From Desulfovibrio sp. (GTDB lineage: Bacteria > Desulfobacterota > Desulfovibrionia > Desulfovibrionales > Desulfovibrionaceae): 64,000 bases of DNA. The DNA is taken from assembly GCA_030145055.1 (NCBI GenBank), contig JAQYWK010000002.1, positions 434,001 to 498,000 on the forward strand, in the 5' to 3' direction. Below, piece by piece: positions 17,080 through 25,092 of the stretch. The notes beneath the pieces were generated by a model, which did no database searches, was not told the origin of the DNA, and saw only the letters and a program-made list of their open reading frames with translations. How positions within the stretch are numbered: the first letter of the stretch is position 1; each line of letters begins with the position of its first letter. Position numbers and translations under genes: made by a program.

Positions 17080-18054
17080 ATGAAACCGATTAGCGGATCT
17101 CCAGTTTTAACAGTTTCCAGTAGCCCGCACATCCATTGCGGACGAACCATAAAGGGAACTTCTTTACAAATTTTGCTAGCTTTATTGCCTGCAGCGGGCT
17201 TTGCCGTTTGGCATAGCGATCTTCTTGCGCTCAGGGTTCTAGCTCTGTCTTGCATCGTTGCTGTAATTGCGGAAGCTGGATGTTTGAAACTCATGAAGCG
17301 AGAAATTGAATCTGACAATTATACGGCACTACTCTGCGGTTTGATGTTCGGATTCCTGATGCCCCCAAGCAGTCCGTGGTGGTTGATTGCAGTTGGGAGT
17401 TCACTCTCTATTATAATAGGGAGAATGGTTTTCGGAGGTCTTGGTGGTGAGCCTTTATGTGCCCCATTAGTTGGGTGGGCAATATGTAAAGTATCATGGC
17501 CTGAGCTTATGAACTTTGACATGAGCATGCTTACATCGGAACTAACTTACCCGTTAAGCCAGCTCCAAAATTTCGGCCCTGAAACGCTAGATGAATATTC
17601 GCTAAAATCCCTTCTCCTCGGCTTCCAACTCGGAGGCTCTGGTGCAGCGCAATCAGGCGCAATCCTTCTTGGAGGGGTATACCTGATCAGCCGTAAAATT
17701 ATTCGAATAGACATTCCGCTAGCATTCGTAGGTGGTGTCTCAATTGCAGCGGCATTATTTTACACAATCTCGCCTGTTGATTATGCTCTGCCAGTTTATC
17801 ACATTCTATGCGGCTCCACATTGTTCGGAGCATTCTTCCTTGCAACAGACAGTTCATCCTCTCCAGTGGGCCATTTTCCTATGATCGCATATGGATTATC
17901 AGCCGGAATTCTAGTTATAATTATTAGGGTCTACGGTGCGTATCCAGATGGAGTTCCATTCGCAATACTCCTTGCAAACCTAATGACTCCACTCTTTGAA
18001 AAGATCAGGCCAAAACCCTTCGGCGGAATTACTAACGTCCATTTGCAGAGATAA
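17080..18054 (+). CDS. rnfD: Rnf complex subunit RnfD
   Basis: A 324-residue membrane protein with about eight hydrophobic helices, homologous to RnfD/NqrB. It starts 2 bases after rnfC with GGAAG upstream. The usual covalent-flavin motif in this family is S/TGATP. In the matching region I read ELTYPLSQL, in which tyrosine precedes the proline and threonine is one position earlier; no other S/TGAT motif occurs. It is therefore uncertain whether FMN is attached covalently. The later GxG-rich helix (GGSGAAQSGAILLGG) fits the family. Confidence 0.9.
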   Translation: MKPISGSPVLTVSSSPHIHCGRTIKGTSLQILLALLPAAGFAVWHSDLLALRVLALSCIVAVIAEAGCLKLMKREIESDNYTALLCGLMFGFLMPPSSPWWLIAVGSSLSIIIGRMVFGGLGGEPLCAPLVGWAICKVSWPELMNFDMSMLTSELTYPLSQLQNFGPETLDEYSLKSLLLGFQLGGSGAAQSGAILLGGVYLISRKIIRIDIPLAFVGGVSIAAALFYTISPVDYALPVYHILCGSTLFGAFFLATDSSSSPVGHFPMIAYGLSAGILVIIIRVYGAYPDGVPFAILLANLMTPLFEKIRPKPFGGITNVHLQR

Positions 18055-18057
18055 ATT

Positions 18058-18645
18058 ATGAATGAAACAATAAAAATGATCGTGGTTCTCTCCCTTATAT
18101 GTGGCTTGTCCGGTTTCACTCTTGCCACATTAAAAGATGCCACAAACGACAAAATAGAAGAACAGGTTCTGACTTATGTTCAAGGTCCGGCAATTAGTGA
18201 TGTGCTGGTCGGATATGACAATTCTCCGGTTAAAGACCGCAAAAAATTCGACATACCGGGAACAGATCAACAGGTCACAGTTTTTCCTGCGCTTAAAGAT
18301 GGCAAACTTTTCGGAGTAGCTCTTGAAACTTTCGCCAAAGGATATGGCGGAAATGTCGGTGTCATGGTCGGTTTCAATATCGACGGAGCCAACCTCTCTG
18401 GCATAGGCGTCACTACTATGAAGGAAACACCCGGCATAGGTTCAAGGGTCGCAAAGCAGGGTTTCACCAGCCAATTCAGCGGGCACCCTGCTAAAGTAGA
18501 ACTATCATCCAAGGGCGGCGATATTAATGGGATTGCAGGTGCAACGATTTCATCAACAGCGTCAGTAGAAGCAGTAAAACAAGCTATTAATATTTTTGGA
18601 CAGATTAAGCCTCAGTTAGCTGCGGCATGGACAAAGGGGTCTTGA
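18058..18645 (+). CDS. rnfG: Rnf complex subunit RnfG
   Basis: A 195-residue protein with one N-terminal membrane helix and a periplasmic FMN-binding domain. The covalent flavin motif is intact: GIAGATISSTASV near residue 160, in which the threonine of GAT carries FMN in characterised RnfG/NqrC proteins. It lies 3 bases after rnfD. Flavin attachment in this family needs an ApbE transferase; no apbE gene follows in this operon. Confidence 0.92.
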   Translation: MNETIKMIVVLSLICGLSGFTLATLKDATNDKIEEQVLTYVQGPAISDVLVGYDNSPVKDRKKFDIPGTDQQVTVFPALKDGKLFGVALETFAKGYGGNVGVMVGFNIDGANLSGIGVTTMKETPGIGSRVAKQGFTSQFSGHPAKVELSSKGGDINGIAGATISSTASVEAVKQAINIFGQIKPQLAAAWTKGS

Positions 18646-18647
18646 TA

Positions 18648-19313
18648 ATGAGTAGATTATGGAAAGAATTTTCGAAAGGTTTATGGACCGACCTGCCACC
18701 TTTTAAAATCGTACTCGGCCTCTGCCCTGTTCTGGCTGTTACCAAAACAGCTGATAACGGTTTCGGTATGGGACTGGCGGTCATCTTTGTTCTGACTCTT
18801 TCAAATGTTTTTGTTTCCGCAGTCAGAAAAATTATTCCTGCAAAAGTTCGCATAGCATGTTTCATTGTTATTGCGGCTTCGCTTGTAGTTGCGGTTGAGC
18901 TGCTGATGCAGGCTTATGCCTACCCACTCTATCAACAACTGGGGATTTTTGTTCCGCTCATTGTTGTTAACTGTATTATTCTCGGGCGCGCAGAGGCTTT
19001 CGCATCCAAGAACACAGTGCTCCTATCAGCCGCAGACGGATTCGGAATGGGCGTTGGTTTTACAATGTCTCTTACTTTTCTCGGTGGACTACGTGAACTT
19101 TTCGGATACGGAACACTTTTCGGTAGCCAGATAATGCCAGAATCATTCAAGCCTTTCAGTTTCATGATCGAAGCACCGGGCGCATTTGTATGTCTAGGAA
19201 TCGTTCTGGCAGCAATGAACGCGTTCACCAACAGACAAAGACGTAAAAAAGGGCTGGCAGTTCTCGATAACCCAACCCATGATTGCAAAACCTGCGGCAT
19301 TTGCGGTCATTAG
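18648..19313 (+). CDS. rnfE: Rnf complex subunit RnfE
   Basis: A 221-residue membrane protein of the RnfA/E (NqrD/E) pair, which hold an intramembrane iron-sulfur cluster. Conserved cysteines are in LGLCPVLAV and VVNCIILGRAEAFA. The start was set at 18648 (AAGGGG upstream) rather than an ATG inside rnfG. The C-terminus ends in CKTCGICGH, a compact cysteine cluster not expected in the core family. Confidence 0.9.
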   Translation: MSRLWKEFSKGLWTDLPPFKIVLGLCPVLAVTKTADNGFGMGLAVIFVLTLSNVFVSAVRKIIPAKVRIACFIVIAASLVVAVELLMQAYAYPLYQQLGIFVPLIVVNCIILGRAEAFASKNTVLLSAADGFGMGVGFTMSLTFLGGLRELFGYGTLFGSQIMPESFKPFSFMIEAPGAFVCLGIVLAAMNAFTNRQRRKKGLAVLDNPTHDCKTCGICGH

Positions 19314-19325
19314 GAATAAATAACT

Positions 19326-19901
19326 ATGAAAGAATTTTTCTTACTTTTCGTATCAGCCATCTTTGTAAACAACATTGTTCTGGCTCAATACTTAGGTAAC
19401 TGCCCTTTCATCGGGACATCTAAAAAGATTTCTGTTGCGGTTGGTATGGGTAGCGCGGTTGTATTTGTTGCGACCATGGCGGCTTCAATCACATGGGCTG
19501 TTCAAGAATATCTGCTGGACCCACTAGGGTTGCAATATCTGCAGACTTTGACATTCATTCTGGTCATCGCCGCTCTTGTTCAGTTTGTAGAAATGTTTCT
19601 CAAAAAAGCAGTGCCTCCGCTATACAAAGCCCTAGGTATATTTCTACCACTGATCACCACAAACTGCGCAATCATGGGTATTGCCATTATCTGTCAGCGC
19701 GAAGACTTTACTTTCGGTAAAACGGTAGCATTCTCGTTTGCATCAGGACTTGGCTTCATGATGGCTCTTATTGTCCTGTCTGCAATCAGAGAAAAAATAG
19801 AGATATCGCGAGTCCCCAAAGCCATGCAAGGAACCCCCATTGCATTGATTATGGCAGGGCTTATGTCCTTAGCATTTTTTGCATTCAAAGGTATGATCTA
19901 A
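19326..19901 (+). CDS. rnfA: Rnf complex subunit RnfA
   Basis: A 191-residue membrane protein with six hydrophobic helices, partner of RnfE. The two conserved cysteines are in YLGNCPFIGTSKK and TTNCAIMGIA. It has a clear RBS AGGAATA. Its stop codon overlaps the ATG of the next gene (TAATG), so the two are translationally coupled. Confidence 0.93.
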   Translation: MKEFFLLFVSAIFVNNIVLAQYLGNCPFIGTSKKISVAVGMGSAVVFVATMAASITWAVQEYLLDPLGLQYLQTLTFILVIAALVQFVEMFLKKAVPPLYKALGIFLPLITTNCAIMGIAIICQREDFTFGKTVAFSFASGLGFMMALIVLSAIREKIEISRVPKAMQGTPIALIMAGLMSLAFFAFKGMI

Positions 19902-22009
19902 TGATTACATCATCAATACTTGTACTTTTCGGACTGGGATTCACAGCGGCGGTCATTCTCGCTGTGGCTTCAAAAGTTCTATATGTGAAAGAAGATCCCA
20001 GAATAGCACAGCTTGAAGACGCACTGCCCGGGGTAAACTGCGGCGGTTGCGGATATGCGGGTTGCGCTGGCGCGGCTAATGCTGTTGTCGAAGGTAAATC
20101 TGGATCTAACGTATGCGTTATAGGTGGTCTTGATACAGCAAAAGCTGTCGCCGCTGTTATGGGACTTGAGGTGCTCGAAGCTGAGCCGGACCTTGCTTTC
20201 AGAGACTGCACAGGCGGCGAAAGGGCCGAACAACTTTTCCATTACGAAGGTGCCGGAGACTGCCGCGCGCAGGCTCTTCTTTATAAAGGTAGTAAAACCT
20301 GCCCCGAAGGTTGTCTCGGGCTTGGCACATGCGTAGCGGTATGTCCATTTGACGCTATCCACATGGGGCCGGAAGGTCTGCCTGTCGTCGATCCGCTTGC
20401 TTGTAGATCATGCAGAAAATGTGTGGATGCATGCCCGCGCAATGTTCTCTCCATTGTTTCAATGACCGAAAGACTATTACATCAGGAAGAAGTTAATGAC
20501 TGCCTTGCCCCCTGCCGTCAAAAGTGCCCGGGCCAGATTAATATTCCTAAATACATCGAACTGGCTGGCAAAGGCGACTACGCAGGTGCCATACACACCT
20601 TACGCGAACGCAACCCCCTGCTCCTTGTGTGTGGACGCGTTTGCCCTCGCCCGTGTGAGTTAGACTGCCGCAGAGCGCATGTCGACGAACCTGTAGCTAT
20701 AAATATGATTAAACGTTTTGTTGCCGATTGGGAGCTTAAAAACAACCTGCGTCTTGAAATACCCTGCGCCCGTGAAACAGGCCATAAAGTGGCTGTTATC
20801 GGCGGAGGTCCGGCAGGACTTTCATGTGCATACTTTTTACGCAGACTTGGGCATAGTCCGACAATTTTTGAATCCATGCCCGAACTTGGCGGCCAGCTTC
20901 GTTACGGCATACCGGAATACAGACTTCCCAAGAAAGACCTTGCGTGGGAAATTCAGGGAATCCTTGATCTTGGAATTGAAGTCCACACAGAAAATAAATT
21001 CGGCGTGGACTTTACCACTCAGAGTTTAGAAAAAGAAGGATTCGAAGCTTTCTTCATAGGACTTGGAGCATGGGCCAGCGGTACACTCAGAATTGAGGGT
21101 GAAGAATCCGAGGGAGTACTTAGCGGAACAGAATTACTCACAGGAGTAGGACTTAACGCCCCCCCCGAAATCGGTCCCAAAGTTTTAGTTGTAGGGGGCG
21201 GTAATACCGCTATCGACACTGCTCGTACGAGCATTCGTTTAGGATGTGATGTAACTATACTCTACCGCAGAACCCGCAATGAAATGCCCGCAAATATGGA
21301 AGAAATTGAAGGAGCAGAAGACGAGGGTGTTAAATTCATATTCCTCACAGCTCCAACCAAAGTTATTACCGATGATAATGGGTGTGCAACTCACCTTGAA
21401 TGTATAAAAATGAAACTAGGCGAACCGGATGAATCTGGACGCCGCAGGCCTAACCCTGTTGAAGGATCCGAAGTGCGATATTCAGCAGACACAATCGTAG
21501 CCGCCATCGGTCAAAAGCCGTCACTATCATGTTTCTACTCAGAAGATTCAGACCAGTGCCCGATAGACTTCACACGCTGGAGAACCGTAAATGCGAACCC
21601 TGACACATTGCAAACAACAGTTGAAAACGTATTCACAGGTGGCGATCTTTTCAGTGGTCCCGATCTTGTTATATCCGCTGTAGGAGCAGGACGAAGAGCG
21701 GCCCGCTCAATCCACTATCTGCTGACAACTGGAGAAATACCTGTCGCGGACAATATTCTCCGTGAGCTTATTCCGTACACACTGTTTAAAGATGTTGACG
21801 GCGTTATCAATAAAGACCGCTCAGCTATGCCTCACCTTTGTAAAGGAGAGCATAGAACGTCTACGTTCAGCGAAGTCGAAGGAGCTTTATCTGAAGAACA
21901 GCTTAAGATCGAAACAGAACGATGCTTACGTTGCGGCCTTATTTGCTATGATAGAGATATCCCGCTCGCAGAGATAAAAACCACACGAGTTGGCGAAAAG
22001 GTTGAATAG
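19901..22009 (+). CDS. rnfB: RnfB fused to GltD-like NAD(P)H flavoprotein
   Basis: A 702-residue fusion. Residues 1-28 form a membrane anchor. Residues 45-75 contain the RnfB cysteine motif (CGGCGYAGC ... C), and residues 128-185 hold two ferredoxin clusters (CLGLGTCVAVCP, CRSCRKCVDACP). Residues 200-280 look like the GltD N-terminal iron-sulfur region (CLAPCRQKCPGQINIP, CGRVCPRPCELDC). From about residue 292 there is FAD motif VIGGGPAGLSCAY, NADPH-type loop VVGGGNTAIDTA followed by LYRRTRNEMPA, and GGDLFSGPDLV near the end. The C-terminus has CLRCGLIC. RnfB normally carries only the first 200-280 residues. The last part is homologous to the small subunit of glutamate synthase, NfnB and dihydropyrimidine dehydrogenase. 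Confidence 0.9.
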   Translation: MITSSILVLFGLGFTAAVILAVASKVLYVKEDPRIAQLEDALPGVNCGGCGYAGCAGAANAVVEGKSGSNVCVIGGLDTAKAVAAVMGLEVLEAEPDLAFRDCTGGERAEQLFHYEGAGDCRAQALLYKGSKTCPEGCLGLGTCVAVCPFDAIHMGPEGLPVVDPLACRSCRKCVDACPRNVLSIVSMTERLLHQEEVNDCLAPCRQKCPGQINIPKYIELAGKGDYAGAIHTLRERNPLLLVCGRVCPRPCELDCRRAHVDEPVAINMIKRFVADWELKNNLRLEIPCARETGHKVAVIGGGPAGLSCAYFLRRLGHSPTIFESMPELGGQLRYGIPEYRLPKKDLAWEIQGILDLGIEVHTENKFGVDFTTQSLEKEGFEAFFIGLGAWASGTLRIEGEESEGVLSGTELLTGVGLNAPPEIGPKVLVVGGGNTAIDTARTSIRLGCDVTILYRRTRNEMPANMEEIEGAEDEGVKFIFLTAPTKVITDDNGCATHLECIKMKLGEPDESGRRRPNPVEGSEVRYSADTIVAAIGQKPSLSCFYSEDSDQCPIDFTRWRTVNANPDTLQTTVENVFTGGDLFSGPDLVISAVGAGRRAARSIHYLLTTGEIPVADNILRELIPYTLFKDVDGVINKDRSAMPHLCKGEHRTSTFSEVEGALSEEQLKIETERCLRCGLICYDRDIPLAEIKTTRVGEKVE

Positions 22010-22113
22010 CTAAAAAAGTAAAAGCTCAGCCTGACTACCCTTTATATATAAAACACCTGCCTGTAACATACATATAGATCTACCCACCCTTCGTTTGCCC
22101 AATTATACAGAGT

Positions 22114-22150
22114 ATAAAAAAAGGCGCGAAGAGCAAATGCTCTTCGCGCC
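22114..22150 (-). terminator. terminator of the 151-residue gene, possibly bidirectional
   Basis: GGCGCGAAGAGC and its perfect complement enclose AAAT. The minus strand continues into a T-run (22114-22122), which fits the gene ending at 22174. On the plus strand a weaker TAAACTTT follows; it is the only hairpin found after rnfB. Confidence 0.85.
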
Positions 22151-22173
22151 TAAACTTTCAAATTGCAAAGTTA

Positions 22174-22629
22174 TTATTTCTGGAGGCCGCTCTGAACGTC
22201 CTTGAGCAATTCCTGAACCTGAGCAAGTTTAGCCTGCTCTTCAGGAGTTAGCTGCTGACTGATGTAACCAGCTTTCTGGTTCATTTCTTCGATCATGCCG
22301 TCCATAATAATATGTCTTGTCTTCAATGGAAGTTTTTCTAATTCAACGAGTCTGGTGTCGACTGTTGCCATCTGAGTATTAAGAGTTGCAACCTCTCCGC
22401 GAACGCCCTGAAGGTCTTTAACTTCAGTGGTCAAGCTGCTGAGGTTCTGATTTAGTCCGTAGAAAAATACTACGAGAAGTACAATCGCCATAAAAGATAT
22501 GATGACTGCTACTTTACCCATGTCTTTTTGAGCTGTGTCACCGATGCCAGCTGCGAAGTTCTGTTCTGTGGATTCTTCTTTAGCCTGGTAATCTTCAATC
22601 TGGTGAACTTTTTCAGTTGCTGCGCTCAT
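22174..22629 (-). CDS. single-pass membrane protein with coiled coil
   Basis: A 151-residue protein. Residues 1-37 are acidic and cytoplasmic-looking, residues 40-60 form a membrane helix (VAVIISFMAIVLLVVFFYGL), and the rest is a helical coiled coil rich in leucine heptads. The start was set at 22629 because AGGAGG lies seven bases upstream; a longer frame begins at 22653. No family was recognised. It is convergent with the rnf operon and has its own terminator. Confidence 0.7.
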   Translation of the reverse strand: MSAATEKVHQIEDYQAKEESTEQNFAAGIGDTAQKDMGKVAVIISFMAIVLLVVFFYGLNQNLSSLTTEVKDLQGVRGEVATLNTQMATVDTRLVELEKLPLKTRHIIMDGMIEEMNQKAGYISQQLTPEEQAKLAQVQELLKDVQSGLQK

Positions 22630-22653
22630 TTCTATTTCCTCCTGAATGATCAT

Positions 22654-22905
22654 GTTTAAATCGAATGAATAACATACTTGAAGGATGACTTCTAATCAAG
22701 AAAATATCCTAATTAAAAGTTTTTATCACATCCCCAAATTCAATTAGACAAGTCTCATAATTCACCGTTTTCTGCAACTCTTTGGGACTATTTAAACGAC
22801 ATTAATTGATATTTATTAGAGCCATAGGCTCTTAAAACTCACTAAGTAACAACACTGCTATCAAATTTTACTTTTCTTCAATTCCTTAAGCAATACCGCC
22901 ATTAT
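22654..22905. other. intergenic region before the repeat protein gene
   Basis: An AT-rich divergent region between the coiled-coil membrane protein and the repeat protein. Apart from the sigma-54-like site at its right end, I see no gene, terminator or clear sigma-70 promoter. Confidence 0.4.
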
Positions 22906-22921
22906 TGGTCCGCAAATTGCT
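22906..22921 (+). promoter_or_regulatory. candidate sigma-54 promoter
   Basis: TGGTCCGCAAATTGCT: GG at 22907 and GC at 22919 are separated by exactly ten bases, and the -12 element TTGCT matches the consensus. The -24 element TGGTCC matches TGG only. The expected start of transcription, near 22932, is about 50 bases before the ATG at 22985. Confidence 0.5.
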
Positions 22922-22984
22922 AGTAAACGTTAAAGATATTTCGGTATGGAAAATATTTCTCTAATTAAATTTCAGGAGCATTAA

Positions 22985-23983
22985 ATGTTAACATCTGGAA
23001 ATCCACCTATAAGCGGAACCGGAACAGCTGCAAGCTACTTCGACAATAAGGCTAAAGGCTCTTCTGAATCTGAAAAAACAAACATTTCTAAAGACTTAAC
23101 AGCAGGACAAATCCGCAGGCAGCTCCAGATGCAGTTCGCGTCACAGAGTTTTGGATTAACCTCAGATGAGCAGCAGCAAGTCGGTTCTTACTTTTCACAG
23201 CTGAACAATATATATGGAACAACTGACAACTCCATGCGCGATGACCAGGAAAAAAGGTTCAAGGAACTTAAATCCGAGCTAGACGACCTTTATGGTTTAT
23301 CAGGAGAACCCAAGAAGTTAACAGCTGAAGAAATTGAAAAGGCTGACGAGATACAGACAAAGCTGGACGAGCTTTATAATATTCTACCGACAAAAGAACC
23401 TGAAGGCGCAGACCGCAATAGAGCAGAAAGCTTAAAATGGGAGCTTCGAAAGTTATATTACCCTGAAGGAAAGACTCTTAGTGTTGCCGAGAAAAAAGTA
23501 GAATCCTCAATACAGGTTGAGCTTAAAGAACTCTTCGGAATAGAGGGACCTAAGGAACTATCGACCGAAGAACAGACAATTGCAGATGGGCTAAGAGTGC
23601 AATTAGACGAAATCATGGGTACAACTAAAAAAGAACTTAATGATGTAGAGAAAGCTAGGGCTGATGAAATAATTTCTGAGATGGAAGGACTTGCCGGTAA
23701 GATCATTACCCACGGACTTAGCACTGCTGAAAAAAATCTCTACACACAGTTCGACAAACGCTTAAACGAGTTAACCGAACTTTCTAAGGAAAGGGAATTA
23801 ACCGAAAAAGAACAAGCTGATCTGAGTGAAACCAATAAGCATATTGACACGCTTCTTAATAAGGCTGCAAAAATTCAGCAGCAGCAAGACACACAAGCCA
23901 AGCAGGTACATTCTCAGATGGGCGGGTTTTTCTCGCAAATGGGCTATCAGGGTGGTGGCTCATTACTCTCTACTCAAGTGTAG
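22985..23983 (+). CDS. unknown protein of nine ~27-residue helical repeats
   Basis: A 332-residue soluble protein of unrecognised family. After a 57-residue head, nine units start near residues 58, 84, 112, 142, 165, 192, 218, 245 and 272. Each unit begins with a pattern like L-S/T-x-x-E and ends with L-D-E-L-Y-G-like residues, giving an average period of about 27. The units are strongly acidic and helical. The tail (residues 298-332) is Gln- and Gly-rich. There is no signal peptide, membrane segment or cysteine. A good RBS (CAGGAG) and a sigma-54-like promoter suggest regulated expression. The repeat may form a superhelical or extended scaffold. Confidence 0.7.
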   Translation: MLTSGNPPISGTGTAASYFDNKAKGSSESEKTNISKDLTAGQIRRQLQMQFASQSFGLTSDEQQQVGSYFSQLNNIYGTTDNSMRDDQEKRFKELKSELDDLYGLSGEPKKLTAEEIEKADEIQTKLDELYNILPTKEPEGADRNRAESLKWELRKLYYPEGKTLSVAEKKVESSIQVELKELFGIEGPKELSTEEQTIADGLRVQLDEIMGTTKKELNDVEKARADEIISEMEGLAGKIITHGLSTAEKNLYTQFDKRLNELTELSKERELTEKEQADLSETNKHIDTLLNKAAKIQQQQDTQAKQVHSQMGGFFSQMGYQGGGSLLSTQV

Positions 23984-24084
23984 TTTTTGAGCCTGATTAA
24001 TTTTTTGCTTGATAAGCAACCATATTTTTCTTACCCCTGTTCCTCTCCACTACAAATAACTTCTCAGGAACGACAGGAGTACAG

Positions 24085-24297
24085 ATGCCTATTTTCGAAT
24101 TTAAATGCCACAAGTGCGGAAAAGAATTTGATGACTTAATCATGCCGGGCAAAGAAGCTATCACTAACTGCCCTGAATGCGGGACGAATGAATGCGAAAA
24201 GTTACTTTCCAAAGGTAACGTAAGACCAAACGGAATCCCTAAAGGCAAAGGTGGCTATAAACTGTCCCCCTGCCATGAATGCCAATCAAAAAAATAA
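24085..24297 (+). CDS. FmdB-family zinc ribbon protein
   Basis: A 70-residue protein with two CxxC pairs (CHKCGKEFDD and CPECG) forming a zinc ribbon of the FmdB / CxxC_CxxC_SSSS type, followed by a basic Gly/Lys-rich tail with a third pair, CHEC. Members are small putative regulatory proteins, first noted near amidase and formamidase genes. A terminator follows. Confidence 0.85.
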   Translation: MPIFEFKCHKCGKEFDDLIMPGKEAITNCPECGTNECEKLLSKGNVRPNGIPKGKGGYKLSPCHECQSKK

Positions 24298-24316
24298 GTT
24301 TAGTTCGCAGCTAAGC

Positions 24317-24353
24317 AAAAAGCCCTCAATTTTTAATTAAATAGAGGGCTTTT
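24317..24353. terminator. bidirectional terminator
   Basis: AGCCCTC/GAGGGCT stem with a 16-base AT-rich loop. T-rich tracts flank it on both strands, serving the convergent genes ending at 24297 and 24352. Confidence 0.8.
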
Positions 24354-25083
24354 AAATTTCCATAAGATCAAAACGTTGTAGATCTCCGGGCCACCGATAA
24401 TTAAAACAATTAGCGTCCGCAATTCCCAACCTTTCATAAATCCCTTCAAGCCACTGTGTACGCCCAAGGGCATGCGTCGGTATAAAATACTGAGGCTTAA
24501 CTTTTTCTATCAAAAAGGGAGCTCCGGCTAAACCGGAAAGCCTGCGTTCAACATTAGAGAAAACTATATGCGGCTTGAATGATGCGACCTTATCAACGGC
24601 AGTTGCAAAGAAATTTATTGTCCACTTGCGCTGAAATTCCGTGGAACTATCCCAGTCCCAGCATGCCAAATCTCCGCCGTTATAAATCCTTACACCTTCA
24701 GCTGTTTCAATCAAAAAAGCCACACCTAGATCATTAGACATGAGGGTTTCAATTTTTAAATTTTCAAAAACATACTTCTCGTCAGGCTCAACTATCAAAG
24801 TATCTTTGAATATCATGTCGGTATACATTTCTTCAATATCATCCGAAATCACAGCTCTAACAGACTTAGATCCCGCACAAACATTTAAATAGTCCGGGGC
24901 AAAATGATCAAGATGACTATGGGAAAAAAAAGCTACCACATCCCTGCCCGCAACAGCTTTTTCCAATGCGCTTAAAACTCTCCGCACGCGGAACCTTTTT
25001 GCGGGGATATCAAAAACTAAACTAATACTACCCACATCAAGAACAAAGCAATTATGAAAAATATGAGTAACCGTAATATTCAT
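24352..25083 (-). CDS. metallo-beta-lactamase-fold hydrolase
   Basis: A 243-residue protein with the metal motif SHSHLDHFAP near residue 55, GGDLACWDW near residue 140 and THALGR near residue 210, all characteristic of MBL-fold hydrolases. It is cytoplasmic; no signal is visible. The substrate cannot be assigned. It starts 9 bases after mltA and is probably co-transcribed with it. The ATG has only a weak ribosome site. Confidence 0.75.
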   Translation of the reverse strand: MNITVTHIFHNCFVLDVGSISLVFDIPAKRFRVRRVLSALEKAVAGRDVVAFFSHSHLDHFAPDYLNVCAGSKSVRAVISDDIEEMYTDMIFKDTLIVEPDEKYVFENLKIETLMSNDLGVAFLIETAEGVRIYNGGDLACWDWDSSTEFQRKWTINFFATAVDKVASFKPHIVFSNVERRLSGLAGAPFLIEKVKPQYFIPTHALGRTQWLEGIYERLGIADANCFNYRWPGDLQRFDLMEI

Positions 25084-25092
25084 AACAATTCA

